Source of the DNA: Gemmatimonadota bacterium
GTDB taxonomy: Bacteria; Gemmatimonadota; Gemmatimonadetes; Longimicrobiales; Longimicrobiaceae
Reading direction: 5' to 3'
Assembly (NCBI GenBank): GCA_031260285.1
Contig: JAIRKD010000026.1
Location: forward strand, 1-44,692
DNA: 44,692 bases
Positions within the stretch are counted from its first letter, which is position 1. Each line of letters starts with the position of its first letter. Both the position numbers and the translations under genes were made by a program. Below are positions 8,130 through 16,677 of the stretch, in pieces. The notes under the pieces were generated by a model. That model searched no databases. It saw only the letters and a program-made list of their open reading frames with translations, and was not told where the DNA came from.

Positions 8130-8564
8130 TCACCTGATCAGACCATGTTCGCGCAGCGCCGCCTGCTCATCCCCGGTGACAAATGCAAAAATCCGGGGAG
8201 TTCCATCCGCAAACCGGAGCATATAGGTCACATCAAAATCAATTGTGACCATGGTTCCATCGTGCCGCGCATATTCGGACGAATAGAAAACCCGCGCCAT
8301 CCGGTGGGTAGCATCAATCAAAGTTTCCTCCACCCGGAGGAGTATCATCCTGCGGGTACCGATCGACCGGTAGAAGGCGTAACCATTCCGGAGGTACTCA
8401 AGGAAGCTGCTGTCGTTCTGTCCACAGACCACTCCGGCGGGACCGGCACCGACAAAACATGAGGCAAACGCCGCGCGCACGGCTTCGAAGTCCGACAGTT
8501 CGTGGAGTGCGCCGTTAAACGCCGCCACATAGTCTTCAAAGAAGCGGGCGGTATCCGCCTGCAT
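8130..8564 (-). CDS. NTF2-like (SnoaL/DUF4440-type) protein
   Basis: A 144-residue protein with the cone-shaped alpha+beta NTF2 fold pattern. An N-terminal helix pair (ARFFEDYVAAFNGA) is followed by FEAVRAAFASCFVGAGP and then alternating strands (RRMILLRVEETLIDATHRMA, TMVTIDFDVTYMLRF, PRIFAFVTG). Such proteins may be small hydrolases or isomerases or ligand-binding domains; no catalytic Asp/His pair can be assigned here. GGAGG lies three bases before the ATG. It starts 21 bases after the stop of the alkyltransferase gene on the same strand, so the two are probably cotranscribed, although a functional link is not evident. Confidence 0.72.
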   Translation of the reverse strand: MQADTARFFEDYVAAFNGALHELSDFEAVRAAFASCFVGAGPAGVVCGQNDSSFLEYLRNGYAFYRSIGTRRMILLRVEETLIDATHRMARVFYSSEYARHDGTMVTIDFDVTYMLRFADGTPRIFAFVTGDEQAALREHGLIR

Positions 8565-8585
8565 GATCCTCCACCTTCCCCGGAG

Positions 8586-9143
8586 TTATGCCGCGCTCTG
8601 GTGCCGTGATTCCGCATCGAGCAGAGCCCGCTTTCTCTCCAGTCCCCAGCGGTACCCGCCCAGTCCACCATCCGTTCGCAGCACCCGATGGCAGGGGATC
8701 AGGACACCGATCCGGTTCGCGGCACAGGCGGATGCCGCCGCGCGTACCGCCCTCGGGGCCCCGATTCTTTCGGCAAGTTCGCTGTAGGTAAGGACATCCC
8801 CGTCACGTGTCTGCGCGAGGGTCTGCCACACCCGCAGCTGGAAGGCGGTGCCCCGCAGATCCAGAGGAGGAACAGGGCATGGCGTTCCGAGAGCAAGGTG
8901 TGCGTCCAGCTCTGTCATCCATCCACCCAGCGCGGAGGAGGCTTCAGCACTCGCCGGATGAAGCTCGGCGTCGGGGAATTCCCGGGAGAGCTCGTCATAC
9001 AACGCCTCCGGCGACTCACCGAACTGGGCAAAACAGACCCCGCGCGCACCTTCCGCCATCATCAGCGGACCCAGGACGCTCTTGCGGATGAGGTATGCAA
9101 TCCGCTCCCGGGCAGGAGCTTCCTGCGACTGATTCCGAGGCAT
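8586..9143 (-). CDS. ogt: Methylated-DNA--protein-cysteine methyltransferase, Ada C-terminal type
   Basis: A 185-residue suicide repair protein that would transfer the methyl group of O6-methylguanine to its own cysteine. The active site PCHRV places the acceptor at Cys151. The helix-turn-helix recognition part reads FQLRVWQTLA (101-110) and YSELAERIGAPRAVRAAASA, where the arginine finger is expected. Wording around the active site (ACAANRIGVLIPCHRV, GGYRWGLERKRALL) is closer to the C-terminal half of Ada than to typical Ogt, and the ribonuclease-like N-terminal part (residues 20-90) is present; the Ada methyl-phosphotriester domain is absent. The ATG at 9143 is chosen because an open frame reaching upstream is not protein-like. 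The NTF2-like gene follows on the same strand. Confidence 0.93.
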   Translation of the reverse strand: MPRNQSQEAPARERIAYLIRKSVLGPLMMAEGARGVCFAQFGESPEALYDELSREFPDAELHPASAEASSALGGWMTELDAHLALGTPCPVPPLDLRGTAFQLRVWQTLAQTRDGDVLTYSELAERIGAPRAVRAAASACAANRIGVLIPCHRVLRTDGGLGGYRWGLERKRALLDAESRHQSAA

Positions 9144-9414
9144 AAGAAAGCGAAGAAATGGTGGATGATGTCGCGCTGCCGGAGCATCTGTCTGATTACA
9201 GAGCGGCGGACCGTTTCCGAACAGACCCGAAGCTCCCGGGGAAAACAGAAAGATGCGACAGGAAGTTCGAAACAACCTCCGCCTCTCTCCGTGGAATTCA
9301 CAGGAAGATGACTGCCCGCAGGCGTATCGGGCAACCCTTCGCTGCCTGCGCTCCCCCGAATCACTCTCACGACAGCACCACCGTTTGTGGCGGCCAGTCA
9401 GATGCGGGTTGTGG

Positions 9415-9549
9415 TCAGAACAGCTTTCCGAGCAGCCAGTAGAGTATAAAGAAGATGAGGATCGTACTGATACAGCCACCCCCCAGCCGGTTTGCTCCCC
9501 AACCCGCCAGGCATCCCCGAGCCAGGTTTCCCCCGCCACTCCTGTTCAT
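9415..9549 (-). CDS. 44-residue small membrane protein
   Basis: A short gene with a strong ribosome-binding site: GGGAGGA five bases before the ATG at 9549. The product has a Gly/Arg-rich N-terminus (MNRSGGGNLARGC, then GWGANRLGGGC) and one C-terminal membrane helix (ISTILIFFILYWLLGKLF), with cysteines at residues 13 and 26. It lies between the toxin-antitoxin genes and the alkyltransferase, all on the same strand, and is separated from both by non-coding bases, so it may have its own promoter. It is too short for a family assignment. The exact match of a strong ribosome-binding site, start codon and membrane helix makes it a believable gene. Confidence 0.55.
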   Translation of the reverse strand: MNRSGGGNLARGCLAGWGANRLGGGCISTILIFFILYWLLGKLF

Positions 9550-9619
9550 CACTTCCTCCCGAAATGTATTGCGTACAGGGCATTTCGGGGATTGGAACGC
9601 AAGAGGTCGGCCGACTGCT

Positions 9620-10699
9620 CTACTTGGAAGAATGATTCGTGCCGGTCACCCACTCAAGTTTCCGCTTGAGCGCATGTCCCCAACTGTAATCATTGGTAAT
9701 CCGTTGCGCCTGTCCGAGGACGATACTCGGGGCAATACCCATTTCGGAGGCAAGATCACGGATCGCCTGAAGGTCCCGTTTCCTCGGCAACCTCGCATGA
9801 TACTCCGGCGGCACAAGAATCCGCGATGCGAACTCGTCAGCCTCTTCCTCGGCCTCCCTGGATCCCTCGTGCAGAAAGAGCTCCTTCGGACTGTGCAGGA
9901 GCACATGCCCGAGCTCGTGGAAAAGTGTAAACCAGAGCTGATCGTCGCTCTTTCCACGCAGCGAAAGCTGGATAAGCGGATGCTCTTTCACCCACCGTGT
10001 CGCGCCATGGATCCCCAGCCCGGATATCGGAGGGGTGAAGCACAGTACCACACCGACGGAACGAAGCCACCCGACCGCCTCATCAACTGCTGCCCTGAGG
10101 TCTTCCGCAGCCGTAAGCGACCGCAGACGGGGAATCAGATTTTTCAGACCTTCCCGATTATAGGCGGGAAGATCGATCAACTCTTCAAGGTACCGGTCAG
10201 CCAGTGCAAGCCAGGTTATGAGCGCTGGCGCATCCTCCCGGTTCACAGCGGCCCGGCGGTACGCGATGCTTCCTTTTGCCCAGGTCTCATCCAGAGCATC
10301 AAAACTCCCCACGCCCAGAATCGAGAGAAGCTGTCCGACAACCTCCGCCCGATCCGTTCTGGATGCCTTCAGATACCCATACTTCCGGAGCCAGGAAAGG
10401 GGAAACAATTGAGCCCTGCCGAACTGGGCCTCAAGGCCCTCTCTCTCCCGAACCCGCGCCAGTGCGTTCCGATATCCCGATTCGTACAGATTCCAGAGAC
10501 GAGCGGGAATACCACTGACCCGTTCGAGTGAAAGTGCAAGCTGGTGAGAGAGAGGAGCCTTACCGCTCAGAAGTTCACTCACGTTCTTGGGAGTGACGCC
10601 GAGCCGACGGGAGAGTTCCGCGGCGTTGATCCCCGCTTCTTCCATCCACTCCGCGATATACTCCCCGGTGGGAACGATGTAATCAAGTGTCGGGGTCAT
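9620..10699 (-). CDS. HigA-type antitoxin fused to ImmA/IrrE-type metallopeptidase domain
   Basis: A 359-residue protein. Residues about 12-72 form a HigA/XRE helix-turn-helix (AELSRRLGVTPKNVSELLSG, then LALSLERVSGIPARLWN). The C-terminal half carries an ImmA/IrrE (DUF955) zinc-peptidase core: HELGH at 261-265 with a downstream glutamate-rich helix EEEADEFASRILVP (from 284) that would supply the third ligand. This architecture is typical of the longer antitoxin of HigB-HigA loci; the HTH would bind its own promoter, and the peptidase part may control stability. The ATG at 10699 is chosen at the start of antitoxin similarity (MTPTLDYIVPTGEYI). It begins 34 bases after the end of the broken toxin gene, in the usual toxin-first order. 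The gene itself looks intact. Confidence 0.88.
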   Translation of the reverse strand: MTPTLDYIVPTGEYIAEWMEEAGINAAELSRRLGVTPKNVSELLSGKAPLSHQLALSLERVSGIPARLWNLYESGYRNALARVREREGLEAQFGRAQLFPLSWLRKYGYLKASRTDRAEVVGQLLSILGVGSFDALDETWAKGSIAYRRAAVNREDAPALITWLALADRYLEELIDLPAYNREGLKNLIPRLRSLTAAEDLRAAVDEAVGWLRSVGVVLCFTPPISGLGIHGATRWVKEHPLIQLSLRGKSDDQLWFTLFHELGHVLLHSPKELFLHEGSREAEEEADEFASRILVPPEYHARLPRKRDLQAIRDLASEMGIAPSIVLGQAQRITNDYSWGHALKRKLEWVTGTNHSSK

Positions 10700-10733
10700 G
10701 GCATGCTCTCCTGGATATTCTCCCGCAACCACC

Positions 10734-11017
10734 TCAGTGGTAATCAATAATCCCGACAATGAGAACAGCTGCCTCATCGCCGTCTTCAGGCTGAACAATC
10801 AACCGCTGATTGGCACTCAGTCTCGCTGACCACTGCCCTGCCCTAATTCCTCCCATCTTCCAGGTCCTGCACGGAGATCCTCCATTTCTGTAACCACTGT
10901 CAGCTCCTGAATCCGACGCATCAGCGTTTTTGCCACTTCCATACCGACCCCCGCCTGCATCTGGCGGGAGTTGGTACAAAGCTTCTCCAGCTTCTTCGTG
11001 GCAAAATGGAGGATCAT
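10734..11017 (-). pseudogene. HigB/RelE-family toxin with a single-base frameshift
   Basis: From the ATG at 11017 the first frame reads as the start of a HigB toxin (MILHFATKKLEKLCTNSRQM, PGRWEEL) but runs out near 10817. The adjacent frame continues with RAGQWSARLSANQRLIV and ends in the family's typical DYH tail at 10734. The joined protein (about 94 residues) has the canonical order of a RelE-fold ribosome-dependent mRNA interferase. The switch lies near 10849-10853, and adding one base would restore the frame, so a one-base deletion explains it. The antitoxin directly downstream is intact. This would leave the toxin inactive if the shift is real; a sequencing or assembly error is the alternative. 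Confidence 0.75.
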
Positions 11018-11179
11018 GGAATGATGTTACCTGAATCGTAACACAATTACAAGGAGAAGTTGAACACCCGGGGAGAGAGCGAAATAATCCTCTCTCTTCT
11101 GGAACAGAGGATACCGCGCTACCTTTGTCACCCGTCACCCAACCGGGTCAACCTTCATCATCCAGCAATCTGAGGTGAG

Positions 11180-11677
11180 ATGAGCATTTCTGACGCGCTG
11201 CTGTCCGAATTTGATCGGGAGATGGCGACAACCCGTCGTGTCCTTGAACGGGTACCGGACGAGAATCCTGACTGGCGGCCACACCCGAAGTCATTTCCCT
11301 TTTCGCACCTCGCCCAGCACGTTGCGGCGATACCGGGCTGGGTCATCGTTACTCTTTCGGACACGAAGCTGGATCTGGCCGCCGGCGCCGGAAATGATTA
11401 CCGGCCGCGTACAACCGCGCAGGTTCTTGAGCTGTTTGATGAAAACGTCCGGCAGGCCCGCGAAGCGATTCTCGCCGCGAAGGACAGCGACTATGATGTT
11501 CTCTGGTCACTCCAGATGCGGGATCATGTGATCTACACGTTGCCCCGGGCGGCGGTTTTCCGGCAGCACATGAACCATCTCATCCATCACCGCGGCCAGT
11601 TGACGGTCTATCTGCGACTGCGTGACATCCCCGTCCCTTCCGTGTACGGGCCTTCCGCGGACGAGGCCTGGGGGTAA
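11180..11677 (+). CDS. DinB family protein
   Basis: A 165-residue four-helix-bundle protein of the DinB/YfiT superfamily, whose members often hold a divalent metal through three histidines. Candidate ligands are His47 in FSHLAQH and the cluster HMNHLIHHRGQ (His130, His133/136/137), the classic C-terminal DinB signature; the final YGPSADE is also typical. Members can act as thiol-dependent transferases, but no substrate is suggested here. GAGGTGAG before the ATG at 11180 supports the start. It is a single-gene unit with a strong hairpin 17 bases after its stop. It points away from the toxin-antitoxin locus. Confidence 0.88.
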   Translation: MSISDALLSEFDREMATTRRVLERVPDENPDWRPHPKSFPFSHLAQHVAAIPGWVIVTLSDTKLDLAAGAGNDYRPRTTAQVLELFDENVRQAREAILAAKDSDYDVLWSLQMRDHVIYTLPRAAVFRQHMNHLIHHRGQLTVYLRLRDIPVPSVYGPSADEAWG

Positions 11678-11693
11678 GACAGGCAGCCAGGAC

Positions 11694-11736
11694 AGAAGAA
11701 GGGCGCCGGGGAGAGTCTCTCCGGCGCCCTTCTTCT
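11694..11736. terminator. Bidirectional rho-independent terminator
   Basis: Perfect 16-bp inverted repeat with arms AGAAGAAGGGCGCCGG (11694-11709) and its complement (11721-11736). The loop region GGAGAGTCTCT is itself partly self-complementary. The A-rich left end and T-rich right end let it work in both directions, between the convergent DinB and amine oxidase genes. Confidence 0.85.
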
Positions 11737-11773
11737 GTTCAGCTTCCCCGGGACCAGCCGTTTACACGACGTA

Positions 11774-13426
11774 TCAGGCGTTTACCCGGGAATGGATCGA
11801 CTCAACCGTTCTCCAGGCGGATTCAATTGCGCCTTCCATCCAGGCCGGGTCACCGCTGACGGCGGCGGAGCCCATATAGATGCGACCGTCCGCCTTGTTG
11901 AGCACCTCCATCCGCGCGCCGGGGTTGTTCGCCCAGGCACCCCGACTGTACTCCACCCGCTGCCACCAGACAGCATACGCAGTTTCGAACTCCGAGCGGA
12001 TCTGCGGATGGATCTTGCTGGCGTGGGTGAGCACATGTTCGATCCGCCGCCCCACGGGGACATCCACAAGCGGCTGCCCGTCAATACCCACCAGGGTTGC
12101 GTTCCCGTAGTATCCGAGCAGAACTCCCTTCGCCGAATGATAGTCGTTTGACGGATAGGAGAACGATGGAATCGGGTTCGGCGTACCTCCCCCGCCCCCA
12201 CCACCTCCTCCACCGCCACCTCCTCCTCCACCACCCTGGCCCTGCGGAGCATTCGGGTTGTAGGGAAGGTAGTTCAGGTGTCCACCATAGATCCCGTCGT
12301 CTTCCTCCCAGAAGCGCCGCCGCATCTGCAGACCCATCTTGGCCTGGGCCGCATGGCCGGTCTCATCAACCGCCGCCTTCACCGCCGGCGAGAGGTTGAT
12401 CGAGAGCTCCTTCAGGATCGTCATCGGCAGACAGGACACCACATAATCAGCGGTGGTCTCCGTTTGTGCGCCGGTCTTCGAATCGCGGTAGACAACCCGC
12501 ACATTGTCAGCGGACTGCGTCACAGACTGGACAATCGAGCCCAGGCGAACCCGATCTCCCAGTGCGCGATGGAAGCCGAGCGGGATCTGCATCATTCCGC
12601 CGGAAGGCTGGAAGACCGGAGCGGGGCCACCTGTCCCCGCAGTGATCGACCGGACCTGGTTTGCGAACGGTGACTGGAGCAGGGCGCTGAGGTCGTATTT
12701 GTCAGCGCGGCCGCGGGTTCCCGGATTGGGCGTATAGGCCAGACTGGAATTGTCGAGGTAGCCGGCACGGATGAGGAACTGGACAAGAAGCTCCTTGTCA
12801 CCCGGTGAAATCGCCTCGTCCAGCGATCCCTGGTTCGCCGCCTTGGCAAGCAGTTCAGACGTCTGACCCCACATGTCGGAAACCAGCTCGCGGAGATAGA
12901 CCTTCCGGTTGGCGAGAGAGCCAAGCGCGGGGTTCTCCGCGAACATCACAACGTTGTCGTCAATGAACTGCTCCATCCGGACGCCGAGTTCCTTGGCATA
13001 CCCGAGTACCGCATGATGGTCGTGGGGAATTCTCCAGGGCCCCGCGTTGATGTAGTACCCCTCATCAAACTGACAGACCTGGCGCTCTCCCCCGGCACCG
13101 AGCTCCGTGTGTTCCATCCCCCGGGAAACCGACCAGTTGAGGCCGCCGACCCGTTCACGCGCTTCGAGGATTGTCACATCATAGCCGCGTTTGGCGAGTT
13201 CCCACCCCGTCGTGAGGCCCGAGACACCAGCCCCGAGGATCACCACCCGGGCCGTGGCGCGATCACCACTGAGCACAGGTCGAGGGCCCGCCGGCTGACC
13301 CATCAGATCCCAGGCACGCATGGTCGTCAACATCAGCGAGGAACCGCCGATCATCCCGAAACGCGCCAGCATCTGGCGACGGGTGATTGCCTGCCCTGAA
13401 CCTCTCTCCGATTGGCCTGAACTCAT
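11774..13426 (-). CDS. Tat-exported flavin monoamine oxidase family protein with poly-glycine insert
   Basis: A 550-residue FAD enzyme. A twin-arginine signal (ITRRQMLARFGMIGG, arginines 16-17) predicts export in folded form. The Rossmann dinucleotide motif VVILGAGVSGLTTGWELAKR spans 61-80, followed by VTILEARERVGG. The C-terminal FAD-binding signature is YMGSAAVSGDPAWMEGAIES. This fits the L-amino-acid/monoamine oxidase family, which oxidises amines to imines with release of hydrogen peroxide; the substrate is unknown. Residues 398-414 are 17 consecutive glycines, an insert in a surface loop between substrate-domain elements. The ATG at 13426 has AGGAG upstream and starts just before the Tat signal. 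It ends at a bidirectional terminator shared with the DinB gene. Confidence 0.9.
   Translation of the reverse strand: MSSGQSERGSGQAITRRQMLARFGMIGGSSLMLTTMRAWDLMGQPAGPRPVLSGDRATARVVILGAGVSGLTTGWELAKRGYDVTILEARERVGGLNWSVSRGMEHTELGAGGERQVCQFDEGYYINAGPWRIPHDHHAVLGYAKELGVRMEQFIDDNVVMFAENPALGSLANRKVYLRELVSDMWGQTSELLAKAANQGSLDEAISPGDKELLVQFLIRAGYLDNSSLAYTPNPGTRGRADKYDLSALLQSPFANQVRSITAGTGGPAPVFQPSGGMMQIPLGFHRALGDRVRLGSIVQSVTQSADNVRVVYRDSKTGAQTETTADYVVSCLPMTILKELSINLSPAVKAAVDETGHAAQAKMGLQMRRRFWEEDDGIYGGHLNYLPYNPNAPQGQGGGGGGGGGGGGGGGGGTPNPIPSFSYPSNDYHSAKGVLLGYYGNATLVGIDGQPLVDVPVGRRIEHVLTHASKIHPQIRSEFETAYAVWWQRVEYSRGAWANNPGARMEVLNKADGRIYMGSAAVSGDPAWMEGAIESAWRTVESIHSRVNA
12185..12235 (-). repeat. 17-glycine codon tract inside the amine oxidase gene
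   Basis: Seventeen GGN codons in a row encode poly-glycine at residues 398-414 of the oxidase. The third bases vary (GGT, GGA, GGC and GGG all occur), so this is not a simple recently slipped triplet repeat. It is flanked by QGQ on one side and by TPNPIP on the other. Confidence 0.95.
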
Positions 13427-13745
13427 TGGTGCTCTCCTGAGGGGATGGGGATGTGGGTTTCGCCGCCAGTCAGAAGAAGGAGCGTGGACTCCGGCTGCCT
13501 GGCTGTCACGGATGGAAAATCGGAACAACTTCGGACTGCACGAAGCGGTGCTGACGAATGAGCGCTCTGCGACGGAGGAAAAGTCTGCCGCTCACTCCAT
13601 GCCGCGGACGCCGGAAGACGCCCGCGCGGGGATTCGGTAGATTATCCATCTTCACCCGATCACGCAAGGATACCCTGACGAACAGGGTCGCCCTTCCGGA
13701 CGACCCTGTTTCCTGTAACCCGCCAGAGGTGCCTTCGGTTTCCTC
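13427..13745. other. Spacer between oxidase and DUF5916 genes
   Basis: About 320 bases hold the hairpin at 13681-13710, downstream of the DUF5916 gene, and the ribosome-binding site and presumed promoter of the amine oxidase. I see no further gene or repeat. Confidence 0.5.
13681..13710 (-). terminator. Hairpin downstream of the DUF5916 gene
   Basis: Perfect 10-bp inverted repeat (AACAGGGTCG and its complement CGACCCTGTT) with a 10-base loop, 35 bases after the stop codon of the DUF5916 gene. There is only a short T run, so its strength as an intrinsic terminator is uncertain. Confidence 0.6.
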
Positions 13746-16412
13746 TTACCGCACCGGCAGCCACCAGGAGGTCTTGAAGAGCAGGATGTTGGTGCCCGGC
13801 AGAGTGATCGCCTTGAACGGGTCTCCAAGATCAACCGGGTTGCTGATCGGATCCCGTGCCGAGCGGTTCTGCTGCCACACCAGGTACATCGTGCTTCCCG
13901 GACGCCACTCCCAGCGGAGAACGGCGTTGCTGTTGTACGACTTCTGGTTGAAGTCGCGGTTGGAAATTGTGAAGGGATCGCCTCCTGCGGTGATCTCGCG
14001 GGATCCGTCCGCATTCACAACCATGGTTGTTCCGGTTCCGGCCGCACCATAGGTGACCCGGTCGATGCTCCCCGGGGCGCTCAGTTCGCCGTAGTCGAAG
14101 TACCGCCCCGACGCGGCAAACGGCTCCATGTAGAGGTCGAAGTTGAGGTCCGGACGGACAGTGAAGCCCGCGCGCACCTGCGTCGAGATGGTTGTACGGT
14201 TGATATAGGAGAAGATATACCGGCTGCCATACACCTCCTCACGCCCGCCCGAAAGCGTCGTGACGTACTGCTGCGAGTCGCGGGCCCGGCTGTAGTTCGG
14301 TGAGGCGGAGAGCTGCCAGCGCGGATGGGGCCGGAAGGCCAGCGACCCGCGGATGCCTCGCGACCATCCACCAAGCTCATCGCTGCTGGCGGAGAGTGTG
14401 GTACTGATCGTCCGGGAGGAGCTGGACGGGCTGTTGATCGCCAGACTCCCGCTCCAGGCCGCCGCGCTGCCCATCAGCGGTCCACCACGGGTGAGCGTGG
14501 CGCTCTGCGTCCGGAAGTTGCGCGTCGACTGGACAGTTGTCCGCCAGAAGTTCTTCCAGGTGAGATTCAGCGTTGACCCGGTACTCAGTGTCTGCCGGTC
14601 ACCTCCCCAGTTCCACTCCATCCCCTGGGAGACCCGCAGGGAGTAGCTGCGGAAGATCTTCCCGGGCGTTGTCTCGCGGTAGGTGATGTTTGCGCCCGGC
14701 TGAATACCATCCGCCCCGTTGAGCTGGGCAATCTCGTTGGTCTCGAAGGCCGGTGTATCGATCTTGATCGAAGTTCCGAAGAGCCAGTGCCTTCCCCCCA
14801 CACGGTTGAAGCTCGCCTGGGTGGAAAAGCCGGACATGGAGGTCCGGTTTGGATCAAGCTGCGCATAGTCCTTGTCCGGCCGCTGCATATAATGGGCGCT
14901 GGACATCTGGACCCGCCGCATCGCTGCCGCTTCCCCGCCGATCCAGGAGCCGACAGCCGCGATGGTCGCCTCGTACTGGCCGTTATGGAGGCGGAAGAAG
15001 GTATCACCCGCATAGACAAGCGAGTTTGCAACCAGAAGATCCCGCATCGGGTCGTCATCACCCGAGAACTGGCGGCGCACACCACCCAGGAGAACACTGG
15101 CGTATGAACCGTTACCCAGATCCTTCTGGATGCGTGCTACCCCATACCCCGCATACGGCTGGACCCGCGTCTCGGTGATCTCACCGGTCTCCAGGCTGTA
15201 GGCACGGGCGCTTTCATCACCGGTGACCGCGGTGAGCACACCGATCGAATAGCCGTTCCGGAGACGGCCGGTGATCTTCGCCGCACCGATCACGGCGCTG
15301 TTGATCGGCTGATCAACAAAGTCGCCGGAAACACGGCCCGCCGGCGGAGAACCGATCCGGCGCGAATAGAAGACGTTCGGATGGCTGATGCTGAGCAGGT
15401 CGGAGCCCTCGGTGAAGAACGGCCGGCGTTCCGAGAAACGGGTCGCAAACGCGGTCAGGTTCACCTCGGCGGGGTCCGCTTCCACCTGACCGAAGTCCGG
15501 ATTCAGCGTGGCGTCCAGCGTCAGGTTCGGCCCGAGCCCCATCTTCATATCGAGCCCCACCCGGCCGAGCAGGTTCTTCCCGTCATCAAACGGGTTGGCC
15601 CGGTCACGGTTGGCGTTCATCGTTGTTGAGCCGACTACGAAGGGAAGCATCTCGATGCGGCGGGTGGGACTGATCGCCGAAATCCCCCGCAGTTCGCCGA
15701 AACGGGAAGCCCATCCGCGCTCGGTCCGCGGCACAACCACCCAGTATACTTCTTCCTGAAGGGTCGGAATCACACGGCTGATGTTCAGGCCCCAGACCTG
15801 ATCATCCACCGCGTTGAAGCGCAGCTGGGTATAGGGGATCCAGAGCTCCGCCGTCCAGCCCTGATCATCAATCCGGGTCTTTGCTTCCCAGACCGGATTG
15901 AACCCCGAATCTCCACTTTCCGAGTCGGTACCATGGTAGGAGTCGATCCGCACCCCGTTTGCGGTGACGCCAAAGGAGTATGCAGTGCGCCGGTCGTGGA
16001 AGGTGTCCAGCGAAATCCGGATATGTTCTGTAATCTCCGAGTCCTGATCGCGTCGGCCGAGCGGCGCCTGGATTGCGCCCGGGTTCTGACTGTACATCCG
16101 CGCCCCGATATAGAGAGCATCGTCGTCATAGACAAAACGCACCTCCATCCGGCTGGTCGGTTCGGCCCCTTCATCGGGCTCCTTCTGGCGGAAATCCACC
16201 ACCGCCGGAGCGGTCGACCAGACCGCTTCATTCAGCGCACCATCCAGGCTGATCGTACCATGTTCGATGCGAACCGCACGCGCCTGTTTATCGGATGCAC
16301 CGGTTGCTTCGAGCGGATCCAGCCTCACAACACCCGGCTCCTGCGAACGAAGCGGGGCGGCAAAACACCCCAGAGCGATCATGGAGAACAGCGGGACAAC
16401 GGAACGACGCAT
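13746..16412 (-). CDS. CBM9-like / DUF5916 outer-membrane beta-barrel protein
   Basis: An 888-residue secreted protein. A signal peptide (MRRSVVPLFSMIALGCFAAP) is followed by a beta-sandwich related to carbohydrate-binding family 9 (about residues 45-225), with typical phrases ISLDGALNEAVWSTA, ALYIGARMYS, GWTAELWIPYTQLRF and VWGLNISRVI. The remainder matches DUF5916 (TLDATLNPDFGQVEADPAEV, FSERRPFFTEGSDL) and consists of alternating strands ending in a hydrophobic C-terminus, as in outer-membrane barrels. Members are common near surface proteins in Bacteroidota and Gemmatimonadota, but substrate and role are unknown. The ATG at 16412 starts the signal peptide; an upstream extension of the frame is not signal-like. 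It is monocistronic, with a hairpin at its 3' end. Confidence 0.88.
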   Translation of the reverse strand: MRRSVVPLFSMIALGCFAAPLRSQEPGVVRLDPLEATGASDKQARAVRIEHGTISLDGALNEAVWSTAPAVVDFRQKEPDEGAEPTSRMEVRFVYDDDALYIGARMYSQNPGAIQAPLGRRDQDSEITEHIRISLDTFHDRRTAYSFGVTANGVRIDSYHGTDSESGDSGFNPVWEAKTRIDDQGWTAELWIPYTQLRFNAVDDQVWGLNISRVIPTLQEEVYWVVVPRTERGWASRFGELRGISAISPTRRIEMLPFVVGSTTMNANRDRANPFDDGKNLLGRVGLDMKMGLGPNLTLDATLNPDFGQVEADPAEVNLTAFATRFSERRPFFTEGSDLLSISHPNVFYSRRIGSPPAGRVSGDFVDQPINSAVIGAAKITGRLRNGYSIGVLTAVTGDESARAYSLETGEITETRVQPYAGYGVARIQKDLGNGSYASVLLGGVRRQFSGDDDPMRDLLVANSLVYAGDTFFRLHNGQYEATIAAVGSWIGGEAAAMRRVQMSSAHYMQRPDKDYAQLDPNRTSMSGFSTQASFNRVGGRHWLFGTSIKIDTPAFETNEIAQLNGADGIQPGANITYRETTPGKIFRSYSLRVSQGMEWNWGGDRQTLSTGSTLNLTWKNFWRTTVQSTRNFRTQSATLTRGGPLMGSAAAWSGSLAINSPSSSSRTISTTLSASSDELGGWSRGIRGSLAFRPHPRWQLSASPNYSRARDSQQYVTTLSGGREEVYGSRYIFSYINRTTISTQVRAGFTVRPDLNFDLYMEPFAASGRYFDYGELSAPGSIDRVTYGAAGTGTTMVVNADGSREITAGGDPFTISNRDFNQKSYNSNAVLRWEWRPGSTMYLVWQQNRSARDPISNPVDLGDPFKAITLPGTNILLFKTSWWLPVR

Positions 16413-16677
16413 GGAAACAACTCTCGAAAATCTGTGGGGAGCGCCAAGGAAAAGAGGGGTAAAATAGGGACGCCGGGTCAGGAATTTCAAGACGAACTGC
16501 AGACCCTTCAGGAACCGGTCTGTCAGTCGCGCGGAGGAGCGGGTTTTCCCATGGTTTCCAGAGGAATCTCCACCCTGAAAACATTGCGTCAGCGCGGGCA
16601 GGCCGGGTACTGTATCCTTTGATGGTTATGCATGGCTACCACAGGAACCGATTCCGATACCGACAAGAGAGATCCTG

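Noticed and set aside
9455-10531. 358-residue plus-strand open frame
   Set aside because: Antisense to the HigA-type gene, with Pro/Arg-rich non-protein-like sequence.
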